DNA of 64,000 nt. It comes from Lonicera japonica. Taxonomy: Eukaryota > Streptophyta > Magnoliopsida > Dipsacales > Caprifoliaceae. The DNA lies in the NCBI GenBank assembly GCA_021464415.1, contig CM038466.1, positions 216,001 through 280,000 on the forward strand, read 5' to 3'. A program made the position numbers and the translations under genes. Positions 55,381 through 64,000 of this stretch are shown here, piece by piece. The notes beneath the pieces were generated by a model, which was not told the origin of the DNA, did not search any database, and worked only from the letters and a program-made list of their open reading frames with translations. Position 1 is the first letter of the stretch. Each line of letters begins with the position of its first letter.

Positions 55381-57280
55381 CAAAAAATTAATTTATACCT
55401 AAAATTAAAAAATAAATCTAAAAAAATACCTTAAAAACTCTAGAGTGAGAGAGATGATTGGAGAATGAGTGGTGCAAGTGATATTTGTGTAGTCAATGGA
55501 AATGGAAGGAACGGAGACAGAGAAATAAATAAATAAAGAAAGAAAGGAACAAAAAGAAAAAAGTAAATGAGGTATGATGTCGGCAGTGGCAACTAGCAAG
55601 TGGGTGGGATTGATAAAAAAAATTTATTACACTTAACCACCCTCAAGTGTAAATTTATACACATAAGTCCCTATATTTTTTTCTTTTTTAAAAAAATACC
55701 CCATATCTAGTAAAAAAATCGAAAGCCAACTAGGGGCGATTGCCCCCACTTGCCGCTACATGGGGACGCCCCTGATTGTAGTTGAGAATGAACGAGGGAA
55801 CGAGTAATGGAGGGAGATGGTGCTGGGTGAAGAAGGATTTTATTTTATCGCTTTCTTTCTACTGAATTTTAGTTTTTCTTCTAGTTCTTATTATAGGTTT
55901 ATAACAAAAATTCAAATCTACAAACTTCGAGTAAAGTGAGAAGCAAAAATTCATCTTCAAGTGAAATATTAATAAGTAAAAATTCGTCTTCAAGTAAAGT
56001 ATCAAAAATTCCCCTCACCTTTTCCTCTAATGAAAAGTATCAAAAATTGATAACAAAAATTCAAATATGCAAACTTCAAGTAAAGTGGGAAGCAAAAATT
56101 CATCTTCAAGTAAAGTATCAATAACAAAAACATTAAAAAAAGAATTCCCTCAAAATCTACAAACTTCTTGAATAAGTAAAGGTAGATGTGATATCACTTT
56201 GAATCTTGGTGAATATTGGTGAATAAAGAGTAAATGATGCGCAATTAGGAGTTGCTTTGGTACAATATCGTACCATACCAAGTATACCGTGTATCGTACC
56301 GAAAATTTGGTATACCAAAATTCATTACCATTGCCATACCAAATTTTCGGTATACCAAAATATTGATATGGTTCGGTGTGGTACAATAAATTACCAAAAA
56401 AATCAATCATAAAAAAAAAAGTCGACAATCAAAAGTGAGCATTTTTGGCTAAAATGAAACAATTAAGTTATTTTTACTTACCTTTAATTAAATTTTGGCA
56501 ATCAATTGTTCCAAAAAACACTAAATCATGTATAAATATTGTTACATTATAAACCATGGTATGGCGGTACATTACCAAAACAATTATCATTGTTACTAAC
56601 TTAGCCCAGTTCATTGAGTTTCAAAAAAAGTTCAAACACAAATAGCAGAAAATTTCCTAGGAAATCAATTTAAAGGAGTGATTCCACTAAAAACCCAATT
56701 GAAAAAGAAAATGATGGAAACAAAATACAATGGATGGTTTCACTTCGATGAAAAAGAGCAAAGTATACATGATGAAAATTGTTACTAACAAACTATAATT
56801 TTATCATTATTATTAACAAATTGTTAATTATTTTTCATTTCTTTTCATACTCTAACAATCTATGTTAGGTCTATATTTTTAGTTGGCTTAATTCCGATGC
56901 CAAGAACACTTTTTTGATTATAAATGTTTGAGTCGAATTAAAGATTTGAAGATCTAACAATTAAGGAAGCTGGGCACGTCGACTTTAACAAATAAATAAA
57001 CTTTTGACTTTTCAAAGTTTACTATTTCTTTTATTTAATAAAATTCTTTATTTAAAAATCTTTTTATTTTAATTTTCTTTTTACTTTTATTTTGTCGTAT
57101 TAAATTCGTTTGGGCACCAATTCTACTCAAATTTTAGAGGCAACTTTATAAAACATGTTAGACATGAAAAAAATAAGTTTTCTCAATAATTTGTGTTAAT
57201 TGGTCTTTTTCAAATTACGGCAAAACTCGATAAAAATATTTCCTTGATTCATGAGAACAAGATGGGAGAGTTGACACTCT

Positions 57281-57430
57281 CTTGATTCGTGAGAAAAATT
57301 TTGAATTGAGAAAAATGAAGAATGATGATAGTAAGAAAGTTGTTGCGGGTACTTCATCCTCAAAAACCACGGCTAGATCTTTTCTTAAAGATGGGTGCAA
57401 TGCCTGAGGTGTTACTAGAGAAAGAGAAGT
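57281..57430. other. Unpaired centre of the inverted duplication
   Basis: About 150 bp between the arms without a mirrored partner. It contains TTGATTCGTGAGAAAAATTT and a short frame that joins neither arm. No gene or known repeat is recognised. Confidence 0.7.
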
Positions 57431-59985
57431 TGAGTTGTCAACTCTCCCGTCTTGTTCTCATGAATCAAGGAAATATTTTTATCGGGTTTTGCCGTAATTT
57501 GAAAAAGACCAATTAACACAAATTATTGAGGAAACTTATTTTTTTTATGTCTAACATATTTTATAAAGTTGCCTCTAAAATTTGAGTAGAATTGGTGCCC
57601 AAACGAATTTAATACGACAAAATAAAAGTAAAAAGAAAATTAAAATTAAAAGATTTTTAAATAAAGAATTTTATTAAATAAAAGAAAAAGTAAACTTTGA
57701 AAAGTCAAAAGTTTATTTATTTGTTAAAGTCGACGTGCCCAGCTTCCTTAATTGTTGGATCTTCAAATCTTTAATTCGACTCAAACAATTACAACGAAAA
57801 AAGTGTTCTGGGTATCGGAATTAAGCCCACTAAAAATATAGACCTAACATAGATTGTTAGAGTATGAAAAGAAATGAAAAATAATTAACAATTTGTTAAT
57901 AATAATGATAAAATTACAGTTTGTTAGTAACAATTTTCATCATGTATACTTTTGCTCTTTTTCATCGAAGTGAAACCATCCACTGTATTTTGTTTCCATC
58001 ATTTTCTTTTTCAATTGGGTTTTTAGTGGAATCACTCCTTTAAATTGATTTCTTAGGAAATTTTCTGCTATTTGTGTTTGAACTTTTTTTGGAACTCAAT
58101 GAACTGGGCTAAGTTAGTAACAATGATAATTTTTTTGGTAATGTACCGCCATACCATGGTTTATAATGTAACAATATTTATACATGATTTAGTTTTTTTG
58201 GAATAATTGATTGCCAAAACTTAATTAAAGGTAAGTAAAAAAAACTTAATTGTTTTATTTTAGCCAAAAATGCTCAATTTTGACCGTCGACTTTTTTTTT
58301 TTTATGATTGATTTTTTTGGTAATTTATTGTACCACACCGAACCATATCAATATTTTGGTATACCGAAAATTTGGTATGGCAATGGTAATAAATTTTGGT
58401 ATACTAAATTTTCGGTACGATACACGGTATATTTGGTATGATACGATATTGTACCAAAGCAACTCCTAATTGCGCAGCATTTACTCTTTATTCACCAATA
58501 TTCACCAAGATTTAAAGTGATATCACATCTACCTTTACTTATTCAAGAAGTTTGTAGATTTTGAGGGAATTCTTTTTTTAATGTTTTTGTTATTGATACT
58601 TTACTTGAAGATGAATTTTTGCTTCCCACTTTACTTGAAGTTTGCATATTTGAATTTTCGTTATCAATTTTTGATACTTTTCATTAGAGGAAAAGGTGAG
58701 GGGAATTTTTGATACTTTACTTGAAGACGAATTTTTACTTATTAATACTTCACTTGAAGATGAATTTTTGCTTCCCACTTTACTCGAAGTTTGCAGATTT
58801 GAATTTTTGTTATAAACCTATAATAAGAACTAGAAGAAAAACTAAAATTCAGTAGAAAGAAAGCGATAAAATAAAATCCTTCTTCACCCAGCACCATCTC
58901 CCTCCATTACTCGTTCCCTCGTTCATTCTCAACTACAATCAGGGGCGTCCCCATGTAGCGGCAAGTGGGGGCAATCGCCCCTAGTTGGCTTTTGATTTTT
59001 TTACTAGATATGGGGTATTTTTTAAAAAAAAGAAAAAAAATATATGGACTTATGTGTATAAATTTATACTTGAGGGTGGTTAAGTGTAATAATTTTTTTT
59101 TATCAATCCCACCCACTTGCCGGTTGCCACTGCCGACATCATACCTCATTTACTTTTTTCTTTTTGTTCCTTTGTTCCTTTCTTTATTTCTTTATTTCTT
59201 TCTTTGTCTCCGTTCCTTCCATTTCCATTGACTACACAAATATCACTTGCACGACTCATTCTCCAATCATCTCTCTCACTCTACAGTTTTTAAGGTATTT
59301 TTTTTAGATTTACTTTTTAATTTTAGGTATAAATTAATTTTTTTATTAGTTGCATAACATGAGTTGTATTTCTTAATTAATTGTATAATATTAAGTGTGT
59401 ATTGCTTGAAGTATTGAGTTATTGTTAAATATTTGGTGATTTAAGTTTAAACAATTAAACCTCTAATTTAAAATATTAGTTATATTAGGTATTTAGGTGT
59501 ATTAAAATATCTTTTTGAAGAGATATTAGTTGCCAAAAGTGTTTTGTTTGATACAATGTTAATGTTAGCTGATTTAAGTTTATTTTCAAGATAAATTAAA
59601 TTTAATATTATCAATTTATTGAATAATATTATTTGATTAATTGAATAATATGAGTTGTATTTCTTAATTAATTGTATAATATTAAGTGTATTGCTTGAAG
59701 TATTGATTTATTGTTAAATATTTTGTGATTTAGGTTTAAACAATTAAATTCCTAATTAAAATATTAGTTATATTACGTATTTAGGTGTATTAAAATATCT
59801 TTCTGAAGAGATATTAGTTGCCAAAAGTGTGCGTTATGCAATCGAATGAGAGATGAATTTTTGAATGATTGTTTGGTGACATACATTGAATAAGATATTT
59901 TTAATAATATTAATAAGGAGGACGTGCTACAATACTTTCAAAATATGAAACACCGTAGAATTTTATTGTAATTTATAGGCATTAA

Positions 59986-60352
59986 GGTAGTGTTTGGTTA
60001 ATGTTTCTAGACAAGTTTTTAAAAATTTGGTGTTTGGTTGAATGTTTTGAGTTAGAGTTTTTATGTTGAAAAGTGAATTTGGTTTTGTTTGACTTTTTTT
60101 CAACCAATGAAAAAAACGCATAAAAAATTTCAAAAAAATAGTCACAATAGATCTTATTTTATAGATCTCGATGAGTAGGTTTCAAATATATATTTTTTAT
60201 TATTTTTTGATTTTGGAATTAAAGTTATGGCATTTTAAAAAAAATTAGAGAGAGAAAGTGAAACAAATTTTGGAAAGTGCGAAAGTAGAGTTGATTTTAA
60301 GTTGAGTTTTTAAAATTTTAAGGAAAAAAAAAGAGAGCAACCAAACAACACC
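59986..60352. mobile_element. Tourist-like MITE, intact copy in the right arm
   Basis: The ends GGTAGTGTTTGGTT and AACCAAACAACACC are flanked by TAA on both sides (59983-59985 and 60353-60355). It is the uninterrupted equivalent of the MITE at 49755-54730 and shows where the MULE went in. Confidence 0.8.
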
Positions 60353-60548
60353 TAAGTATTTTAAGATTTTTAGTTGTATCAACTATTACTATTAATGCGA
60401 CTGTGTTTGTGGTTAAATTTGTTCTTCACAGTGATTGTTATACTTTAAATTTATTTTTGTTTGTTTTAAATTTTACTTTCGGTTGATTAAATTTCTGGAT
60501 CCGTTACTGACTACAATTGGTTTCTGTTCCTTAGAATAATAGCAGAGG

Positions 60549-60912
60549 ATGAGTGTGTCCGTAATCGGCGGCCATCCGTTAGCTTTATCGTCGTCTTTGG
60601 GCTGGGTTACCATTTTGAGGCCCAAGGGGAGGAGCAATCACAGTAAATGGAGGAGGAGCAAAGTACCCTGCAGAGTCCGAGCGGCTCTAGTGGAGGCTAG
60701 ACCTCGACCAGTGCCTGCAAGTAGAGATGGTACCGACGCTAATGCTGTTGCGGTTTCAGTCCCGAGATTGGGAGGGGACTCCACAGTTACTTTTGGCAGG
60801 AATCTCACTGACGATATGCAAGCCGAAGCTAAAGCCATGGCCCCGTGCTGCCAATGCTTCTGTCTACACTCCCGAACTTCTTGCCACAAAATACGGATCT
60901 CGTTCTTTCAAG
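60549..60912 (+). pseudogene. ABC1K3: Duplicate ABC1K3 exon 1, frameshifted
   Basis: It is the mirrored copy of exon 1, starting [15 protein letters not shown] and keeping [13 protein letters not shown]. An extra C at about 60839-60844 (GGCCCCGTG against GGCCCGTG in the left copy) shifts the frame after [11 protein letters not shown]. The remainder ([18 protein letters not shown]) reads on in another frame. The donor AAG|GTCAAC is preserved. Several amino-acid changes separate it from the left copy. Confidence 0.9.
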
Positions 60913-61054
60913 GTCAACTACAACAACCACCGCCCCTCCCCCCACCCAACCCACAAAAGAAAAACAAATTAAATCCTTTCTTAGGGTTCTTCTTGCCTCC
61001 AGTTGACTACCCACATTTCATCTCTGGTTACACATATATACATGTGTGCATGAA

Positions 61055-61608
61055 TCTTCTATATTATAATAGTAAAATGGAGGAAGTGCCTCCATTAATG
61101 ACAATATTTATTACTTATTACGTATTTACTACTCTATTAATAACATCATTTATCATTATAATATTAAATAAAGAAACAGTAATAATTATAGTAATAAATA
61201 TTTTTTATTATCAAGCTTTTATTTACTTCTTTTTAACTCTTTCATTTTTATATTTACATCTATACTTAATATATATATATATATATTAATATCGTGAAAG
61301 AAGGAATAAGAAGTTGTCCTATTTATTGAACTTTGTAATGTTTATTTTTTATTTTTTATTTTATTTTTTTAAGCACGGACTATATCATTTTTTTATTTTT
61401 AGCAAAAATATATCAGTTTATAAGGGTCATTTTGGGTATTCAATGTTTTTATTATTTAAATTAATTAGTTGTGTATTTCATTGTATAATTAGGGCTATTT
61501 TATATGACTTTGTATTAATATTATATTATTTAATATGTGTTTTCTGTTATTAATTTTTTTAATAACAATTTGAATATCGTCCCGTGCATTGCACGGGTTT
61601 GTAACTAG
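61055..61608 (+). mobile_element. Non-autonomous Helitron, right-arm copy
   Basis: It ends CCCGTGCATTGCACGGG then GTTTGTAA and CTAG at 61608, followed by T. The 5' end is TCTTCTATATTATAATAG, three bases longer than in the left arm. It lies in the duplicated intron 1. Confidence 0.8.
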
Positions 61609-61644
61609 TTGAATGTTATTTTGCCCTCCTTTTTTTTTAATCAG

Positions 61645-61872
61645 GTACTGCTGAGGACTCTCCAAATATTTTTTGGCCTTGGTTCTTTTTCCTTCAAACT
61701 GTGGCTGGACCAGTTGCAAGGTCAACTCAATAAGAACAGAAGACTGCGAGCCGTTGAGCTAAGGAACATTTTTACGGGATTGGGGCCAACTTTTGTTAAA
61801 ATAGGCCAGGGCTTGTCCACCAGGCCCGATCTGTGTCGACCTGAATTTCGCGAGGAGCTTTCGGAACTGCAG
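61645..61872 (+). pseudogene. ABC1K3: Duplicate ABC1K3 exon 2
   Basis: The exon has an open frame with the KIGQ motif and intact splice borders (TTAATCAG before it, GTATTT after it), 76 codons as in the left copy. No exon 3 lies downstream; the arm ends 320 bp later and a LINE follows. It can therefore only contribute to a truncated product. Confidence 0.9.
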
Positions 61873-62199
61873 GTATTTACCTTTTTTATTACTAAACTAA
61901 TTTATCTTCCATGTATACACTATGTACTATATTACATCCCTTCTCAAGCAACTCTATTGATTCCCTTCCAAATTACTCATTGCTCCTCACAAACCACTTG
62001 AATTATGCCACACAATAAAGTCTGGCAACACTAAATTCGCGGTAGACCACCATGATGATGCCTCGTCAACGACAATATGTGGCTAACTTTATTACTTCCA
62101 GAGTGACCTATAATAAGCAACGTTAATTGAGCATAAATTCTTAATTGCTTTGAACACCGCTTGCCATCATTAATTTTATAGTAGCACTCCCCCCTTGGG

Positions 62200-62400
62200 A
62201 TGGCAAAATAACCCAGCTCAGAGGGTTTCCGACTCGACCCAATTTAGAAGGGGCGGATTTTTTTAAGTCTGTGTCGGGTTTAGTATTTTTTAAGAACTCG
62301 GACCAGGTTTCGGGGCGGGTTAGGATTCTGCACACTTAAAATCCGACCCCACCCGACCCGACCCGACCCAACCCGCTTGCATATATATATATATATATTA
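62200..62400. repeat. GACCC-rich repeat patch next to the right arm
   Basis: Tandem CCCGACCCGA units and GGGTTTCCGACTCGACCC type motifs are followed by a TA run. This resembles the subterminal zone of a hAT-type element, but no inverted ends were identified. Confidence 0.4.
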
Positions 62401-62477
62401 AATACAAACCCTAGCTTTTTATCGATTTAATATCATCCGTAGAACTAAATAGGAATTATGAGATTGTCTCTACCTCT

Positions 62478-64000
62478 TTTTTTTTTTTGGTACAGTAGGA
62501 AAGCTAAAGAAAACTAGCAGCCACGGAACAAGCCATTGCCATTCCAATCTTCAGTGAGGACTTCCATTATTTTTGTAGATGGGATTATAACCCTAACATC
62601 ATTTTCACCTTGATTTATTCCCATCTTGGCAAGTAGGTCCGCACACCTGTTGCCCTCACGAAGCGCGTGCTTCATAACTGCCTCTAATTCTTCTACCATC
62701 TGACGGCAATCTTCGATAATTATTCTATCAGGATGGTTTTCAGTATTACCACATTCGATGAGGTCGAGGGCATCTTCAGAGTCCGATTCGATGATGACTC
62801 CTTTCCAATTCCGATCTTTGGCAAGCTTTAGGCCTCTACGGATCCCCCAAAGTTCAGCCTTGAGCGGGAGAGCATAGCCTATTCTTCCGCAAAAACCTTC
62901 AAGCCATTTTCCATTCTCATCACGAGCTAATCCTCCGAAACTTGCCCACCCATGATCAACCGAGCTCCCGTCCGTATTGATCTTGATGCGGCCTGTTGGA
63001 GGGGGAGACCATTTAATGAGCCTATTTTTAGTAATCCTCAAATTGTTCAAGGCATTATTTTTAAAAGCATTAAAAGTCTCGGTAGCAAGCTCAATGCTTT
63101 TAAAAGCCACCTGGTTAGCATCAAATTGCACATTATCAAATTGGAAGTTGTTTCTGGCTTTCCAAATTTGCCACAAAGTACAAGCAAAAATAGTCTGACA
63201 AGGGGTACAGTTAGAATGTGATAACCTCTTATCTTTCAGGTTTTTCTCAAGCCAAAGATTAAAGGAAATACTACCTGTATGCGGCGAAATAACCTTCCCC
63301 AAAAGGTGCCAAACCTGGCTAGCATTGGAGTAGTCCCTGAAAATATGACTAGTACTTTCCAATCTGCCACAAGATTTACAATAAGGATTTGACGATATAT
63401 TTCTAATGACACAATTCTGATTAGAAAGGATTTTGTTTTGAAGAAGAATCCAAATAAACGTTATGATTCGCATAGGTATTTTAATTTTCCAAATCCAATC
63501 CCAATTAGTGTCATTATCATGAATAATGCCTCTATCTTTGATGATGAGATTATAACAACTGCCAACAGAGAAATTCCCAGATCCAGTATACGCCCATGTC
63601 ATACTATCATTTCTGGAGCCTGAGAGAGGAAGAGGAGTACTAATAATAAATCTTTGTATATCAATAGGGATCGCTGCGCAAATGTTGTTTAAATCCCAGC
63701 CACCCGTGGCCGAAATAATAGTGCTCACTGGCATAGGAGAGGTGTCCGCTTGGGGGATCAAGTCCCTAAGGGCTCCACTCCCACACCACCAGTCATTCCA
63801 TATGTCAATTAACTGCCCATTACCGACTGTCCATCTCGTGGCTTTGCCAAGGATACCTTTGCACTTAAAGATACCTTTCCAAATGTGGGAAGTGTGCGTT
63901 CTGGTTTTCCACTTATTTGGATTTTTTCCCACTTTGTACTTAGCCTTTAGGGTATCAATCCAAGGAGTATTCTCTTCATTCATAACACGCCATCCAAGTT
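62478..64000 (-). mobile_element. LINE retrotransposon, 3' part, running off the window
   Basis: On the minus strand the ORF2 C-terminus is followed, after about 25 bp, by an A-run (62478-62490 as T's on the plus strand) that marks the 3' end. The 5' part lies beyond 64000, so the target duplication cannot be checked. Confidence 0.85.
62514..63999 (-). CDS. LINE ORF2 C-terminus: zinc-binding and RNase H domains (partial)
   Basis: About 495 codons are open to the window edge; the methionine at 63983 is internal because the frame continues upstream as LGWRV. The zinc-binding domain of plant reverse transcriptases is visible (YTGSGNFSVGSCYNLI, WIWKIKIPMRIITFIW, CKSCGRLESTSHIFRDYSNA). An RNase H domain follows with KINTDGSSVDHGWASFGGLA (first Asp), KAELWGIRRGLKLA (Glu), VIIESDSEDALDLI (Asp) and REGNRCADLLAKMG, so its catalytic residues are present. 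This is the layout of plant L1-type LINEs. No stop or frameshift occurs in the visible part. Confidence 0.9.
   Translation of the reverse strand, partial: LGWRVMNEENTPWIDTLKAKYKVGKNPNKWKTRTHTSHIWKGIFKCKGILGKATRWTVGNGQLIDIWNDWWCGSGALRDLIPQADTSPMPVSTIISATGGWDLNNICAAIPIDIQRFIISTPLPLSGSRNDSMTWAYTGSGNFSVGSCYNLIIKDRGIIHDNDTNWDWIWKIKIPMRIITFIWILLQNKILSNQNCVIRNISSNPYCKSCGRLESTSHIFRDYSNASQVWHLLGKVISPHTGSISFNLWLEKNLKDKRLSHSNCTPCQTIFACTLWQIWKARNNFQFDNVQFDANQVAFKSIELATETFNAFKNNALNNLRITKNRLIKWSPPPTGRIKINTDGSSVDHGWASFGGLARDENGKWLEGFCGRIGYALPLKAELWGIRRGLKLAKDRNWKGVIIESDSEDALDLIECGNTENHPDRIIIEDCRQMVEELEAVMKHALREGNRCADLLAKMGINQGENDVRVIIPSTKIMEVLTEDWNGNGLFRGC

Larger units (their letters stand above)
47915..57280 (+). 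repeat. Left arm of large inverted duplication
   Basis: Reverse-complemented, this arm matches 57431-62194 along its length once the MULE (50055-54639 plus one 9-bp duplication) is removed; both arms are then about 4.77 kb. Shared landmarks in mirrored order are an intron 2 piece, exon 2, Helitron, exon 1, MITE, a direct repeat pair, a GGTATACC-rich patch near 56260-56390, and a stretch ending GGGAGAGTTGACA. The arms differ by scattered substitutions and small indels. Confidence 0.9.
57431..62194 (-). repeat. Right arm of large inverted duplication
   Basis: It mirrors 47915-57280 without the MULE. The match ends at GCACTCCCCC (about 62194), 320 bp past exon 2 within intron 2 sequence. The region 57431-59985 holds no gene on either strand; it is the mirrored upstream DNA with its AT-rich repeats. 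Confidence 0.9.

Noticed and set aside
56150..58441. Mirrored frames with an IDFFGNLLYHTEPYQYFGIP-type sequence on both arms
   Set aside because: They come from an AT-rich patch dense in GGTATACC-like palindromes; no domain, codon pattern or splice support.
60549..61289. 246-codon plus-strand frame as an intact gene
   Set aside because: Only the first about 97 codons follow ABC1K3; after the extra C the frame runs through the intron and Helitron and is meaningless.
47915..62194. The inverted duplication as a pure assembly duplicate
   Set aside because: The arms differ by substitutions, small indels, a frameshift and a whole MULE with its own target duplication; a copy-paste error would give identical arms. 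Allelic joining remains possible and is listed as a test.

Overview
The window is nuclear DNA of a flowering plant, most likely a eudicot. It is AT-rich, has spliced genes with GT/AG borders, and carries plant transposons (copia, Cassandra, hAT, MULE, Tourist MITEs, Helitron, LINE). No prokaryotic or organellar gene was seen. The species cannot be fixed from sequence alone.

The one host gene recognised is ABC1K3, a plastid ABC1/UbiB-type atypical kinase. It lies on the minus strand in seven exons from 49558 down to 13146, so the gene spans about 36.4 kb. Exons 1-2 are near 49 kb and exons 3-7 at 19.3-13.1 kb. The intron between them is about 28.9 kb and is mostly nested retrotransposons plus one hAT transposon. 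Exon 5 carries a one-base insertion that makes an in-frame stop, so the gene is either broken or has a sequence error there.

Layout. 2.1-12.0 kb, downstream of the gene: a nest of long-terminal-repeat (LTR) elements four layers deep, most bounded by a readable 5-bp target duplication. 13.1-19.3 kb: ABC1K3 exons 7-3. 21.4-42.7 kb: two members of a large non-coding 'TGTRACACC' LTR family, a decayed copia (A) with a solo LTR inside it, and a second copia (B) that hosts a 4.5-kb hAT with an open transposase gene. 43-47.6 kb: copia relics, a Tourist-like MITE and a 188-bp tandem repeat. 47.9-62.2 kb: a large inverted duplication with arms of about 4.77 kb. Each arm carries the ABC1K3 promoter region, exon 1, a Helitron-bearing intron 1 and exon 2. 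The left arm is additionally split by a 4.6-kb Mutator-like element (MULE), and the right arm keeps the empty site. The MULE holds an internally deleted transposase gene and a small two-exon gene for a GRF zinc-finger/membrane-anchor protein. 62.5-64.0 kb: the 3' end of a LINE that runs off the window.

The most interesting points are the head-to-head partial duplication of ABC1K3, which could yield hairpin RNA if read through; the MULE with its empty site on the opposite arm; its GRF passenger gene; the apparently intact hAT; and the series of nested insertions whose order can be read from target duplications. All coordinates and splice sites were read by eye. Family names rest on remembered protein motifs, with no database search.
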